A stretch of 64,000 nt of DNA from Leuctra nigra (GCA_934045905.1 OW203762.1:17206345-17270344), one strand, 5' to 3'; positions 1-14,610 are shown, counted from the stretch's first letter. Notes: a model not told the origin generated them from the sequence alone. A program made the numbers and translations.

Positions 1-1710
1 TTCTTGTAAACCCAGTATTTCGTAAAAAAATTATATAAATCTCCAGAATTCTGTCCAATAGCTGATAGCATCAAAAACCTCGTTGTTTGAGATTGTAACC
101 GTTTTGTTGAATGAACAGAGTTGTGGAGAATGAATTTCTATTTGTGTATAATATTGTTCGATCGAATAAAAATGGTAAATTATACATTGTTGGCCACTTT
201 TCAAACATTTGTCCTAAGAGCAACTGGCGGTTTTCAAATTTGGAATCCATTTACTTTTAAAGATATTTTAGGATCAAATCTTAAAAAGTTATCAAAGTTA
301 TCAATTGCTCTCTTAGAATTAAGTCGACCAGCGAGTCGGTAATTCCCAAATTGGCTAAAATCTATATGGTCGTTTTCCCTTTCTCAAGGTAAATTCAGAA
401 GATATTATTTCCTATCACCACCCTAATATAGAGGAACACCAACTTCTGAACAATACGCATGCTCAACTCGATGAAATTATGAAAACACAGCGGAAAACAC
501 ACCTTTATCTCGTGTTCGAGAACACATTGTATCGAGATTTCTTGCGATTCAAGAAATTGCCACGTAAAATATGATTCATTTTGTATTTAACTTGAATGTC
601 TCAAGTGTTACGACGACATTTATAGGAATTAATATCCCACGTATTAACCTCGAAGTTCCGCCAACTCTCAGTTGGCCGGTCGACTCATTTTCATGCGGTT
701 AAAGAGATGTTCACGGGCTTTCTGGATAGTCGCAGACTTCGACGTTGGGACAGTTCTATTTCTAGGTGTCCTCTCCTCTCGTTCCTGCTTGCTATATAAC
801 ATCCTACCTGGCATCGTCACCTTACAATCTACTCAGCATCATTCACTCATACTCGTCTTGTGGCGGCGAAATACCTTATAGCTATACATTCTGTAACAAT
901 CTTGAATCACTTCTTCCTTATTTTATAAAACTAAGGCGTTTGTAAAGAAGATATAAACTTTAATTCAACCAGTATATTTTTTAACAAAAATAGCTTTTAT
1001 TAAGTTTGTTAATAATACTGATAATTATTATTTATTTTTATTCTCATTTTTTCATCCATTTATACTCGAAATTATGCCTCAAATTATGCTAATGCCAGTT
1101 GGTCAATCCCGTCGCATCTTTGTCATTCTGATCTTCACAATCTTCATTTTCGATCTCTTTCTCTTGCTTCATCAATACATCCTCCTTCTCTTCATCTTCC
1201 TACCATCTTCCAAACTCTACTTCTTCCTACTTAAATCATCTTCTCTTAATCCTTAATTTCATCCATCCGTCTTCTTCTAGGCCTTGAAACTCTTCGTTTT
1301 CGTCCTTCAACGCTGTCAAACTCTTTTCTCTGTATTATCATTCCGCATTGAACATGTCAATCGCTCTCTCTCTCAAATAAAATGTGTACAATGTGGACAG
1401 CTTAATCTAGAGCTAATTCGTGTGATGATTTATGGTGGATGAATTGGAGGTTTCATTTCTACATCTGACTCAGATCATTTCAGATAATTTTTTATTACCG
1501 CTCGACTCACAACTGTTTTATTTCACACCAGTAACTACGTACGCATTTTTGTATGAATGGAAAGGAATTGAAGAATTTGGTTTCCTCTGCAAAGCACTAA
1601 AATGTGCATTGTGCTTGTTGCTATAAGCTCTTCCTCGTGTAATTCCATTACATGTCACGTGTGATTTCTCATGACAGTGTAAGGTGTCTCTTGTCTTTAT
1701 ACTAGGAATT
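1..1710. other. AT-rich DNA, nothing recognised
   Basis: Only short open frames occur on either strand, none protein-like. A pyrimidine-rich stretch (TTC/CTT-rich, about 1090-1300) is present. No RNA gene or repeat pair was recognised here. Confidence 0.5.
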
Positions 1711-2127
1711 ACGCTCGGTATAACGCGTTGATAAGCCAGCCTTTGTATTTCATGCGAATTAATATTCGTGTGAAAGTTGCTTATTTATATAATAGACCTT
1801 GGAAATATAGGTAGAAAGTATGATCGAATGCGTCAAAGGAGTATAAACAAGCAAACAAGGAAACAAGCATACAATCTCCGTAAAATGACAATTACTCTTG
1901 AAGTTCTTGACATGACTGAAAATTATCAAAAAAACACTTAAAATGTTGGTCCCCCACTGACCATGCAAAATTTCAAGTTGGTCAGTCAAACGGTTCCATT
2001 TTTATTTTTATAACAATCACAGGATCGCGTTAAAAATACTATATTGGTACTTGTGACCGCTCTTATGGCATTAGTGTCTGTGCAAAATTTCAGATCGATT
2101 GGTTGAACGGTATTACCTCGGTATTGA
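1711..2127 (+). repeat. TAACGCGTTGAT-family dispersed repeat, copy A
   Basis: It starts with ACGCTCGGTATAACGCGTTG, then a block shared with the 21.4-kb copy (GAATTAATATTCGTGTGAAA). The interior has ACACTTAAAATGTTGGTCCC, then GACCATGCAAA and later TTTCAGATCGATTGGTTGAA. The same blocks recur in the same order at 21.4 and 54.2 kb, and on the minus strand at 41-42, 50.4 and 62.6 kb. Non-autonomous transposable element; the class is uncertain. Confidence 0.75.
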
Positions 2128-2467
2128 CCAAGGAATCTTCAGAATGTTCTATAAAAATACGGATATTAAATGAGAAAAAAAATCAAAATGAGATTGAAAA
2201 TTTGATATTCTAACTTCTAAGTGAAAGCTTTCTTCGAATTTAATCTCCCCGCAGCTTTCATTAACCGGCATTTCAGACGTAGGTATATCCAAATATATTT
2301 ATTATCCAGTCATAAAAACTAAGAATATAAAATAAACCTATTTGAAAAGTACGTGTGCCATACACTAAGTAAAACAACTTCACTCTCTCCTATTCCCTGG
2401 ACCCAAATAAGACTATTGTGTAAACGCCCTCCATCCCTTGAGCTTGAAGTTCACTGCCATCTTGCAG
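2128..2467. other. Spacer before the candidate exon
   Basis: AT-rich, no gene recognised. From about 2385 the composition becomes more GC-rich and leads into the candidate exon. Confidence 0.4.
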
Positions 2468-2656
2468 TCTTCCCCGTGTCTCGGCGGCATCGTAAAATGG
2501 CTCCACTTGAAGGTAAAGAAGGCTGTGGAGAAACAGAGCAAGTTTATAGAGACGCTCTCTTGGGAATGCGGCGGCGAAGGCTTCATATGGCAATTGAAGT
2601 TCGACAAGAATTCATACCGAAAGCTCGATGGACTTTCCGAACAATGCCGGCTAATA
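2468..2656 (+). CDS. Candidate exon of an unidentified gene
   Basis: This GC-richer island in AT-rich DNA has CATCTTGCAG just before it (possible acceptor, AG at 2466-2467) and AATAG|GTGACT at its end (possible donor). The frame in phase with 2438 reads as a protein-like, Lys-rich segment containing KKAVEKQSKFIETLSWECGG and later FIWQLKFDKNSYRKLDGLSE. I cannot assign it to a family. Against it: other frames on both strands are also open here, so openness alone proves little, and no partner exon is visible nearby. It could be an exon of a gene extending out of the window, or a decayed gene copy. Splice limits are approximate. Confidence 0.3.
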
Positions 2657-5600
2657 GGTGACTTTTTGTTCTGCTTTCGCGCCTTACGATGGATGTTTGG
2701 GGGAAAATATGATACATATTTTCTAGTATGAGAGTTTAATATAAGAATAAACAATTAATTTGTTATTGGTATTTGTGGCATTATCAAATACTCCTTGACA
2801 TTAAAAGGTAATTAATTATAATAATAAAACTCTTATTGCTTATAGATTAAGTACCTATAACTATCATGATTGATTGTTCAATGCCTATTTTCACTACTGG
2901 CTAAATTGACTTTAAATGTATTGGCAATTATTTTAGTTAAATGATCTGACAACGGCTCTAAGTTACCCATTGTCATGGGTAAGTAATACCAAATGAAAAA
3001 AATATTAGGATTTCAGTTACTTTTGGCAGAGCCTTAGAAACCTATGCAAATCGTTCGCAGCCTTCCCATCTTCCCTCCAGCCATTCCTCAGGGAAAGAAT
3101 TGTTGGGGTGAAATCTGGGAGATAGGCCAAATTCATATCATAGATGTATCAAAAGCTGTCTACCCCAGACGCTTTTCTAGAATGGTCGAGAATACACGGG
3201 CAACGCCGTGCAGATAAGTTCACCAATCGCTGCTAATCTCTTCTGATAAAGACATAATCGTCTATAAAGTCCGTATTCCAAAGTGGGCTTTTTCTCTCCA
3301 CGTGGAATGGATAATGAAAACAACAACAACATGTGGAAGTGCCACGGCTCCTCCACCGTCAAGAGTGAAGACAACAGAACACCTCTTGAAACTGAAGTCG
3401 AACATTTCAGTGTTTCTCTGAGGTTCGCTCTGACAGTTTGCTCTTGGACGACATCCAGTCTCCGTCTACCCAACACAATTCCCAGCCACGCTCTTCTCAA
3501 CCGGGAATATCAGCTTAGAAACGCGATCTAGAACTTGGAGGACACATTCTGCCGCGATTAGAATAGAAACTAATACGACCTCCAACTAATTACTGGGGAA
3601 AAAATAATCTTTTATTGCATGGCGTTGAGTTTTGAGAGCTCTCAAAGAAAAAATATTCGTCTCCTTTAAACACTGCTAAACGGTGAGAAGATAAAATTAA
3701 AATGAGCTATACACAAAGTTGCAGCTTGTAACCAACTAATATAAATAACTTTTGCCAGTTTGTTGATGTGACCAATTTTACCGGCATATTAACAGATATA
3801 TTTGTTATATTTATTAATTCTAGAGCGAAACGTGTTCACAGTTTGACGCGACAAGCTTATTATGAAGCTATTCCTGTTTATTGAGACGGAGCCTATCAGT
3901 TGGGCCGATGGCAGGTGCGGTGATATAACAAATCGACTGCTCAAGTGAGCAGTTGTGGAAGATGAAAAGGAGCATCGTGTCAGATAAACCTAGAAGTTCT
4001 TTCAAAACGCTCCAAGTTGGCAGCAGTCCAAGAGAGCAACCCGGACGGCAGCGGTGGCTCGACTCGAACCAAATCGGCGAGCAGTGAAGATTTATAGATG
4101 ACTCGGGGTGGACGTAGACGTGAATAGAATCAGTCTGAAATCACCTCTAGGTTAAATACCGGATACGGAATCATTGTATTCGGTAAATAAAAACGTTCGA
4201 TAATTTCAAATTTGTTTCAAAATATGTGACTTTTGTGAGATTTTGTCTGAGATGTTTCTCGGCTCAGCATTCTTGAGCAAGAGTCTTGCGACCCGAACTA
4301 CCGTCTCAGAAGTTGGGTCGCGGCCCAGACTTAAAACTGGCCAATAAAGTAGAATTAATTGTTCATCTTGAAATAGATTTTACCTCGTCTCGGAATGCTA
4401 ATTATGGAATCAGCTAATACCAGTCTGAATCCAGCTCTAGTAAATATGTCCGCCCAGGGCTAGACCGAATTCAGACCTATCCACAGTAGATCTTCACAAA
4501 AGGTGTTTAACGGATTTAAAAATAGTAATGGCTCTTGAAAATTTGTGACTCGATAAACAAATATAGGAAATACATTTCAAAGCCTGGCTGAAGATATTTT
4601 GGGATAAATTATACGTTGTTAATAATCCCGTTCTGAATCTAAAAATACTTATCCAAATTTTACCTTTCCTATTGATTTATAAATCCTGTATGCCTTATCA
4701 TCTTAAAGCCGCTTTTATCGAAGATATGAAAATAAAGGAAAATAAAAGCATCAGCATAAACTCACATAAAGTGTTTTAAAGTGTATATAAACTAAAGTAT
4801 CGTAGAAGTATCCAAAAGCTTTGTCTTATCTCAATATTTATCTTAATTTTTAGCTGACAGTTACATTTTATTTATGAATTATTGTATCTGCAAAAATCTT
4901 TACTTTTAGATGAATGAAGATTAATTTTAGTTAATAGTAATATCTTGGAGCATACGTTTATTTTAAGAGAAATTAATGTATCCTATTTATAACTTACGCA
5001 TATATAATCGACTTGGTAAATATTGACTGTCATCGATCTTCAACTTTACCCAAGCTTGAGGGAGAAGAGACGATCAATGAATTACCTAATCAAAATGAAA
5101 CAATAAATGAGGGACACACCCTTCCTGTGAGTCAACCAACCCCTTGATTACTCAAACTCGGCTCAATTGTGAGGGGGGTGGTTGATAAGGTCCCTCCGCC
5201 CCAATCCAGGGTAGAATCGCGATTTCTCTGATCTCAATTTCACCATTCCGATGCAGACGGAAAATTCGGTGTTCAGATTACATCAGAAGGGAAAAAAATG
5301 ATGATGCGCAAAATCAAGAGGCATGAAAATCTCTGGAAGAATTCTGCACCAGGGAACGTGGTTGAAAATCTGACAGCATCGTATTTGATAAGTCACAACT
5401 TAGTTGACAGTTGAAATAGAGGAAAATATGTTGGAATTTTATGTTCGATGTATTGTGTGATTTATTGAAATTGAAACTTCACTACCAGTGTTGTTTTCCG
5501 GTGTTTTAGACAATAATGTGAGAGACAGGATAAATGATTGTCTAAAATTGATCATGAATCCATCTTTCTATACAATACTAGTGAATGTTTGATGTTTCCT

Positions 5601-8600
5601 AAAATTTTTGTCAAGTTAATGACTCAAGTTGGAGACATTGTGTGCATTGTGGATAGTTGATTTCTATTGGGGTTAAACGCTTTAATTTTAGAATGTTTTT
5701 TTTCTCTGACGTACAGCTGTCAAACGTCTTTTAAACAAAACTCGTATTATATTCCGTGCATAACATTTCAAATATTTGTACCATTTATAATTTTTTCATG
5801 TAAACGTGTTTTTTCCTATAAAATAGTTTTCTAAAAATATATAATGCATCCTTACGAGCAAAATGGTTAGTTTGTGGGATATTTTTTAATGATATTTTCT
5901 TCTGTATGACCTCATTCTGAATCTTTCAACTGGATTGAATTTGTCTTTTGTTCACTAGGATTTTAAGACAGTTCTTCGCATGAATGAAAACGTCCATCAT
6001 CAGATTCAATGTGGTGACTTCACTGAATAATTGAAATCTCGAGATAAATCGATTCTGAGATGAAGAGAGATATCTTAATCTTACTCAGAGAATGTAATTT
6101 GCTTTCAGATATTTTAACTTTCTTTCTTATTTCTTAGCCAAAGATTTCAGTCTTCAAGGATGAAATAATTTGTCATAGTCTTTCTGTTTTATGTGTCCCG
6201 TCTTCCTAATTAATATCTATGACATTTATCACATTTATAAATTTAAAAAAATCGCCGTTTTATTCTACACGCATTTATTTGAATGATTTGGTTCTACCAA
6301 ACACAATGCCCAAATAAATGAGGATAAATATCGCATTAACTTGGGCAAAAATTTACTTCTGATTAGTCATGGACCACCCATAATAGATCATTGTCAAGAT
6401 CGACTGCGGGTCACTTTAGTTCTGTACTTGGTGGCGCAGAACCCCATTTCCTGTGGGAGAGATTTTTTGAATAACCTAGCAAAACAAAGATCTGACATTT
6501 TCTCATGTGAGTTATTATTTATGTATTATTAGTTAGCTCTACAGGGTATTCACAGTACAGTCAGTTCAGAAACTTCGGATGGCAACGCAAGAGCTTGGAT
6601 GTAAATTGGTTAGAAAGGAAAGATTAGTAGGAAGAAGCATGTAACACAGTCAAAAGAGAATCGCCCTGCAAAATCCACAACTCCGCAAAATTCTCCAGAT
6701 TCGCCAGGGCCCCAAACCTCGTATCCGTTTTCGTTCTGTGTAACACCTGAAAACAAAGTACCTGTGAAAAGAAAACATAATAAAAAGTGAAGTAGATTCA
6801 GATATTAAATGATAATCAAAACTCTAGAGTTCTTTAAGAAATGTACCTACTCGTACATTCAATAAAATTCAATATTTACTTTTGACAATATAGGCATGTT
6901 TTTGGTTTCGGAAACGGACCATGATTCTAATTGGTTTGCTACATTATTTTTCGTTTTTGTAGTTTCATGTCAAGCAGTTCCTCACATATTTACCTAGTCC
7001 TATGAGGGGGCCCAAAGAAGTCAACATTTTGTTTTGACTGCCATGTTATATTTTGTTTTAATTTCCCTTTTTGGGGGGCAATTTTACGATTTACGATTTT
7101 ACGAAAAAAATCGATTGTCTAGTTCAAACGGCTGAAAAGTTAGATATGGTAGAACAATGGCACCAACAAAATTTTGTGTTTTTGGACACCCCTTAATTCG
7201 GTAAATTAGGGCCAAACAAAAAACACGTAAACGCTCATTTAGGGTAAGAAATAACTTGACCAAGTTTCATCGAAATCTAAAGGGGTCGTGTAAATAATTG
7301 AGATATTTTGGTTGCGTTGATATGGGATTATTCGGCTTCAATGACAGAAATTGGACCGTTTACAAACGAATATTTTTACCGACAGTGCTCGGACACGCTA
7401 CCAACCATTTATTATATTAACGCATAAAACATCGTACAATTGATGAGTTTTGAAATTTTATTATTAAAACCCAAACAAAAAACATAAATCAGTGTTTCAA
7501 CATAACATTGTTAAAAACCTCTTCTGTCAATCGTCTGAGTCAAACGGTGTTGACGTCAGTTATGTTGCTTTATTCTCGTTGATTCTTCAAATAATTGCCA
7601 ACGTCAAGCAACATTATTTTAAGTTTTCTAAATAACCAAATTCATAGAAAAAATTAGTTACATGAAATGAAATTTATCCGTTTTTTGATTACCAAAAAAT
7701 CCATGCTACGACTCATGTCAAGTTAACAATCATTCAGTCCGGCTCATCTGTTTGCTATTATATAAAATCTTCAATAAAACACACAGTACAAAAATTGTTT
7801 ATTATTAGTTTATCTGTTTTTTCATGTCTAAATTGAATCTTTTGCAACTTTATTATTACTAAACCAAATAATTTTTTAATATACAACACTATACATACAT
7901 TATGGTTCGCTGAGTTTAATATATGCAATTTTCAGCTGGTTTGAACACATGACACATTAAGCAGAAAGTTTTACTCAGAACTGGGTATTTTAACTTCAAT
8001 ATGAAAATCCCCACTCGTTCTGAGCATACTTTGCAAACTTCACAAATACAAAAACATTGTAAACATTCATCTCCATGTATTCTTCGTTATTGAAAAAGCA
8101 ATAAGTCTGAGCAGAGCTCCACTCTCGGATGCTGCAGCGGATGAAGAGAAGAAGAGATGCGGTGACAATCTCGTCTACAGGTCACCGAGTTGATGCCTGC
8201 TCATGACGTTCATTAAAAACTCATTATATATTCACAACTCATTTACTAATCCAGATATGATGGCGCATTGTGCGGACGCAAATGATCCTAACTTCACAGT
8301 TATTTTATTGATAACCACCATCAACGTCATCTGCCTTTGCGTGCTGTTTATTACATCAATGCGGTGATAATCTGGTCAATGGGAGCATATTTCAATCGGC
8401 CAACAATGGATTTATAGTTACGTGATCAGCAATGAATAGGCGTTGCTTTTGAGCTACAACAATGCGTAAGCTATCAATTGTTTGTGGAAGAATGCCGTTG
8501 TAACAGGATACTAAAGGCGCCATTGAAGTGCTAATTACGTAGTTCGTCAACAATTGATTGCATTATTACATTGTTTTAATAATTGAACAGATTACTTTCA

Positions 8601-11100
8601 CATTATATCCATCAGATTACTTGCATTATTATAACTTGTTAATTTATTATGAAAACGTTGTGAACAGAATGTTGGTATATCCAGGATGATTTAAACTTAG
8701 GTTTAACACCAAATCAGTAAATCTTTCATTGAACGATGATCTCCATTGTTTTTGCCAAGTAATATCTGCATCAGATGATTTAAACTCATGTCCTCCTCGA
8801 ACTTGTTAAAAATATTTTATTTCGTAATAAACCATTTTTTGTCTGTAGCAATCACTGGCATATAACTAGATTTATATGTCATTGCAATAGAAGTAAGGTA
8901 AAAAACAATTAATACCTCAAATTTTGTAACATTTTCTTCAGTAGTATTAGTATTACGAATCTGTAAGGGATGAGTGCAACGCATAACTGAAATATGCGTT
9001 AATGTGTCTGTTAGAGTGTTTTAGTTAGTTATTTAGTTAGTTTCTAACAAATTAACTTGCATAGAAAGCTCGTAACGCAGAATAATTAAACTCTGTTGGT
9101 TGCATTTTGGTTCCATTAATAAGTAACAATGTGACATTGATGGTAGATTTGGTTTAACAAATGAAGGTTTCGATTGTGAACTCATAGAGATACGTCGGGA
9201 AACAATTTGTCAAATTTTATTGACCATTATATTTGGATTAACCCTTTTAGTACTGCACATGATGATTATGATGATTTGCTGACAGTTCATAGTAGACTTA
9301 TTAATATCATATTATACGTCATACCGTTCAAAAAAAGTTGTATCTCAGTTAATTTCATTAATCTGAATGTATGTGAGTAAAGTTTAACAAGATGAAGAGA
9401 TAAGTAAGTTTGGAGAACTAGTTAATTATCACATATCACGTTAATGGAAATTAACTGTTTTAACTGAACCACTATGATAATTATCTGAATATAATGGAAA
9501 TATAATTAATTACTCATCATCTTGTTTACAAAACAGCTTAATGCATAGAAAATAGCCTGCTATTGTGCATCATTAAAGGGAGCTATATCCATAATTCAAT
9601 CCGATTGATTTTGTATCATCACAACGTAGGTATTTTAATACTTCTTTTCTTCTGACTGCGTTTTAAAGAGGTCATACATTTGTACTCATACGAGAATCCT
9701 TGTTCTCGAATTACTTATATTTCAATTTATTTGCTATTGCTTGTATACTAATTAGTATTCACACTAATTGCATGTGCATCGTATTCTGATGCACAACGCT
9801 GATTACATGTAATTTAACACTCGCTCGAAGCAGTTCAAGCCACAGATACGTTCTATAATTATTGGATTTCAAGTCAGTTCAACACCAATTTCATTATACT
9901 CAGGTTATTATTTTGTACGATCCACAAATAAAAGTCTACGTCTCCTCGGATAATTAATTATACTTCAAAGAAATCGCGTTCGAATAGTTTTAATTTCAAC
10001 TCGTTTGCAATATTACATTTCTCATTACTATTCAAGTTCTTTACATTTCATTATAAATCTTAAAGATTTGTTTATAGAAGTTTGAAAAACAGGTCACGAG
10101 AAATTAAAATCACAAGTGAATCTGCAAGGAGATGAGGCAGAAAAGAGGAAGTCCATTTCATTGTTCATGAGTTGAGCTCATAAATCATTGTTTCTGGGTT
10201 CACTCAATTATTTTGTAATGCTGACATGAATAATTTTGTACGACATTACTTTAATGTAACTTATTTAATGGCATCGGTCAAATGGCAATTGATAGAGTGT
10301 GCCACGCAAAATCGAGAAAATGGAATTCCGTTCTACAACCTATGACGTACGTTATTGCTGTACCTCGTCGCAATTCTGCATAAGTCCTGGTTTATTGGCT
10401 CTGTGGTCGGCTTATTACTTATTAGTATCTGGAGCATGACTGGATTCCGCTCTTCCAGCCATCATAGCGGGAATTATAATTGCTGTTTGTGATATGGAAA
10501 CGCCGTGGACAATGTTAATAATATTGCGGTTGACAAATAGCGTCAGGTTTAGACATTTAATTGCAACTTTGAGGTCAGATGAAAACATGGAAATGGTATT
10601 CAGAATCTGATCGAAATCCTTTCTAATTGCGTTTAAACTCTAAATAATTTAAGTTTGATGAGAGATAACCATGTTAAATTCTCCAGAAAAACCACACTTT
10701 TATTCTTGAAGAAATGTTAAAACAAGTTTAAATCTGCCACCATTTTGTAATGTGCACCAATTGCAAGATTCAAATACGTCATCAAGCATGGGACATGATT
10801 TTAAAAAGACATCATAAATCGTATAATATTTTTCTTGGTTTATATATTAACAATAATACATATAGTTCTTGAAGTTTTAAATTCTAATATTACCAACGAG
10901 TATTCTTATGTACCGAATTGACCCAAATAAAAACACCCCAACCACCGATGCCACCTAAAATTTATATTACATTTCCGAGCAACCTTCTGAATCTTCGTGT
11001 ATAAAACCACATATCACTCGCGACACCAAAAATAAAACGCATCTCAACACCCCAGCAAATAGCACAGTTCCAACATGCTTCCTACTTCTTTATGAAACTG
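2657..11100. other. Long AT-rich non-coding stretch
   Basis: No exon, RNA gene or clear repeat pair was recognised. Some open frames at 3177-3531 overlap on both strands and do not look like protein. At 7080-7380 there is a block with phrases such as CAAACGGCTGAAAAGTTAG and ACCAAGTTTCATCGAAATCT, which resemble phrases in the repeats at 17.2 and 33.5 kb. It may be a decayed transposable element. Confidence 0.45.
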
Positions 11101-11280
11101 CAGCAGACGAGTTTCAGCTGTCTGTTACCAGTGTCATGAAGATAGTGTGGCTCTTTATCTCCTTTGAAAAGCCGCACTGCGGTCCACACAGCCTCCGCGA
11201 GAGCGAGAGATGATGCGAGTGAAACGCTAGCGAGAGAGAGATAATCGCAAGTCTGCGAGAAGAGGTACTTTTCTTTAAGA
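11100..11280. promoter_or_regulatory. GAGA-rich, GC-richer patch; possible regulatory DNA
   Basis: Around 11195-11265 there are several GAGAG and GCGAGAG runs (for example GCGAGAGCGAGAG and GCGAGAGAGAG) in DNA that is otherwise AT-rich. In insects GAGA repeats are bound by GAGA factor at promoters and enhancers (general knowledge). No gene start is visible beside it, so a regulatory role is only a possibility. Confidence 0.25.
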
Positions 11281-11694
11281 GTTGTCGTGGTTTATTATCA
11301 GGGTGTTAGGCTTCCGATGCCGTCTTGTACAGATCCGCTATATCAACATCGACGAAGAAGTTTATAGACCACTTTAAGTGGGAAGTAAATTTCTTTTCAT
11401 TTCACATAAAACGTACAATATCTTTTGCGAAATAATCGGCTGTTTGGATGTTTTATGGTATTGAGAAAATGGTATCCATACTAGAAGCTCAGCGAATTTA
11501 ATCAAACTTTCATTAGTACAAAGATATAGTAAGTTTGGCTATTTTATACATGCTGTAATAAAACATTCTCGGAGGCCGTATAAATATATTTTTCGCTATT
11601 GATTTACTAGTCTTTACGCGAAGATGACGGCCGTTCAAAAAAATGTGTGAATAAATGGAATGTTTTTATGAAGCATACAACATATTACACACAG

Positions 11695-12080
11695 GGCCAT
11701 AGTAAAATAAGTGCCAGGGTCACCGAGAAAGAACAAATTCCGTAGCGCAGATGACCCGCGGGGTGGTTGGGGGACAAGACCCCCCAATTTGGCCCCTGCG
11801 GGAAGTTTTAAAAAAAATTCCTATTTTAGTAATGATTTTACGCATTTGGGACCGAGTTTTAAAATATATTTTAATATTATCAAGTGGAACAAAAGTTAAG
11901 ACGTAATTTATTTTAATATTTTAAGAATAACATCGTAAACCATGGATGAATTCATGGATTTTGAAAAAGAATGGCAGGACATCGTTTCCCAAAAGGAAGC
12001 CAGGGCGCCGCTCAGCCTTCAAAATAAAGTCCAGGGCGCCGTCCTGGCCCGCCCGGGCTCCAGTGCATCCTGATTACACA
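11695..12080. repeat. GC-rich insert with imperfect stem-loops, possibly transposon-derived
   Basis: Two GC-rich blocks (about 11710-11810 and 11990-12070) stand in AT-rich DNA. The first holds GGTTGGGGGACAAGACCCCC and GGCCCCTGCGGG, which can fold back. The second repeats CCAGGGCGCCG twice. Short open frames cross it but are not protein-like. The likely source is an old mobile element; no ends were found. Confidence 0.3.
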
Positions 12081-12828
12081 TTTATTTCCGTTAAAACACA
12101 TATACTAATTTGTCGTCTGTTTATATTATATTTTAATTATAAACAATAATACATCTTCACCTGCCACCATTTTGTAATGTTGGTAATTACTTTTGGTGGC
12201 AGTGGTAGGATGTCATAAAACGTGAATGAATTTCTCATATTTATTTGAATAAATAACGCCATATGGTAACAAGAACACTTCTATATGCATGCATTCTAAA
12301 TGTATATGCATGCATGCGTTAGAGATTTCGCTGGGATGCATCTTGGAACTCTACGGAGCATTATACCGAGTCGTAAACATGTAACGATCTGCTAATGTCT
12401 CATGCTTGATATTATACAAAGAGATTGTAGTGATGAAGAAACTTGATTTGCATCTGGAGATAGTAAACATCTAAAGAATACTTTTTCGACTTGAGTAGTG
12501 TAATATTACATTTCTGAACGAAGATACGACTTAAATAAAAGAAAATAGAAACATCTCTTTTAGATACATTAGCGATGCAGTAAATGTAAAAGCGCAACGA
12601 AACTTTACGAAAAAGTAAAGACAATACTTCGAATGTAAAGCAATCTTGCAATATTCATGTAAAGAAAGATTGACAATGGGTAGGTATGCTAATTATAATC
12701 AGTTTACGAGGATGGAGCACAATATCTTATCTCCTCTTTGGGTCAATTACTTAATTCTTTGTTTAAAACTTGAACCAATTACCCGATTAGCTGTGAAATG
12801 TTTGGCATTATATTTATATTCAATCTAC

Positions 12829-13046
12829 AGAGCAAGTTGGCTCAGGCTTGCTTATCTAGACTTGCACTTAGAAGGTCTCGGGCTCGATTCCCGAGGTATT
12901 TCTAAGTTGAGAGACAAATTATCAGAACATTCAATAGGTACAAATAGGCCACGACTGCCTCCAAATCCACTTTAAGCTAAAGTGAACTTAATATAACTTA
13001 TCGGAACATTGTACAACCCGGACTTAATAAAGGTATTTAATCTGAA
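12829..13046 (+). repeat. tRNA-derived SINE-like element, second family
   Basis: TTGGCTCAGGCTTGCTTATC resembles a degraded pol III A box, and GGGCTCGATTCCCG resembles a B box about 45 bases on. The element seems to run on to ACTTAATAAAGGTATTTAAT near 13040. Related tRNA-like pieces occur on the minus strand at 40.0, 51.0 and 56.7 kb. It is too degraded for a functional tRNA. Confidence 0.4.
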
Positions 13047-13079
13047 CCGATATTGTAGGAATGAAGTAGAAACTAAGAA

Positions 13080-14610
13080 AACTGTATTTTTTGTAGCTCA
13101 GGACAATTAAATTAAATTTTATTTTAACGTACCTTTGGATATGTATAATAACATAGTTTTCAAATATGACGTGTTTTCTAGTATTAAACTTTATACGAGA
13201 CTCAGTGGATTTGATTGAAATTAAATTGTAGACTTGTTTGTTTACGTTGTAGAGATTCTAGGCCCATTATTATATATTCACCTCGCTTGTTTTGATACTG
13301 AGTTCTATATTTGTTGTTTCATCCGCATAGATTCTTTATTCAGGACGCCTTAAATACCACTTAATTGTTTTCTATTGTTTTCTTTGACGTTACAAATCTC
13401 TTACGTAGCCTATCGTGATTTTCACCAAGAACATTTCTTTCTCGCGATCTTTTTTCACTCGGACAGAACAAGTTGTAGTCTAGGAAACAGAAACGTGGTG
13501 AACATCGTGTTAGTAAGTTTATTAACACGATCTCAGACAAAGGCTGGTCGTGATTGGGTCTGTTACCGGTGAGCCATGATGGATCGGGCAGGAAGTCCCC
13601 GAAGAAGGATACATCATGGGGCGCCACCCCCCCCCCCCCCATGCCCCGACCAATGAGCGCCAGGATCACTGCGGCTAATAGAGGAGAAGGACATTTCCAA
13701 ACGGAACTACAACAACATAAATCTTCGATTTTATCACGGATCGAAGAGTGGTTCGTAAAAAAACTCATTTTCATGTAGAGGGAAACCGTGTTTTCCAATA
13801 CTGTTATCAGCCTGGGGTTATGCACCTTTACCAGAACCAAGCTATTTGTTAAATGAGTATTCTGTATTGTGAAACATAGTTAAACATTTATCTATATGGA
13901 AAACATGACTTCGTCTTCAGGAAGTCGTTGAACATAACATTATTTTCGTATAAATGCGCATTTAGCTTAATAGTCTTTTTTAAATGTAAAAATGCAGTTA
14001 CTAAAACTCGATTCACAAGGCAACAGCCAAACATACCTGTCTAGATGACTACTTTGGTGTTAAATTTAATAACCGATTTAACAGATCATTTAAAATTTAT
14101 ATTTGAGTATTGATGTTTTCTTATCATAAAAGATATTGTGAACTAAAATCTCCGAGTGCAATATTAAGTTCATAAATCACAAACAACGTTGGACTGGGAA
14201 AAAACTGTTGAACTTTTAAGCGAAACTATACTATGAGGATATGTCAGCATTGTTTTCGCGGAAACAAGAAACACGACTGTACGCTGGTGGCTTTTGTGGT
14301 ACTAGGTAAATGGCGGCTATCAAGGGCGCATTTGCATTAATATAAATATTTGCTATTGTTTTATGGTTAAAATAGTACATTTTTAACTTAATTTCAATTT
14401 GAATTGATTCTCCTTTTTCACTGCACTATGTAAACATGAAATTTAAAAACAATTACATTAATCTGTAGACTGACATAGAGCCATCTTGTCAGAAGTGGCT
14501 CCATCACGTGTATCGCTTATTCGATATATTTTCAGGTTTTAGAGAACAAACATGGTGCAATTTGTTATTATTGAAATATAACTTTAGTTATCACGAATCA
14601 ACATTTTGAA
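13080..14610. other. Non-coding stretch with a 14-base C run
   Basis: No gene was recognised. A 159-codon minus-strand frame (13361-13840) is open but runs through the poly-C tract (13627-13640) and looks accidental. Confidence 0.4.

Noticed and set aside
11711..12149. Short + frames in the GC-rich insert
   Set aside because: Low-complexity basic peptides from GC-rich repeat text; no splice signals and no family resemblance.
13361..13840. 159-codon minus-strand frame
   Set aside because: It runs through a 14-base C tract, giving a glycine run, and shows no recognisable motif or splice logic.
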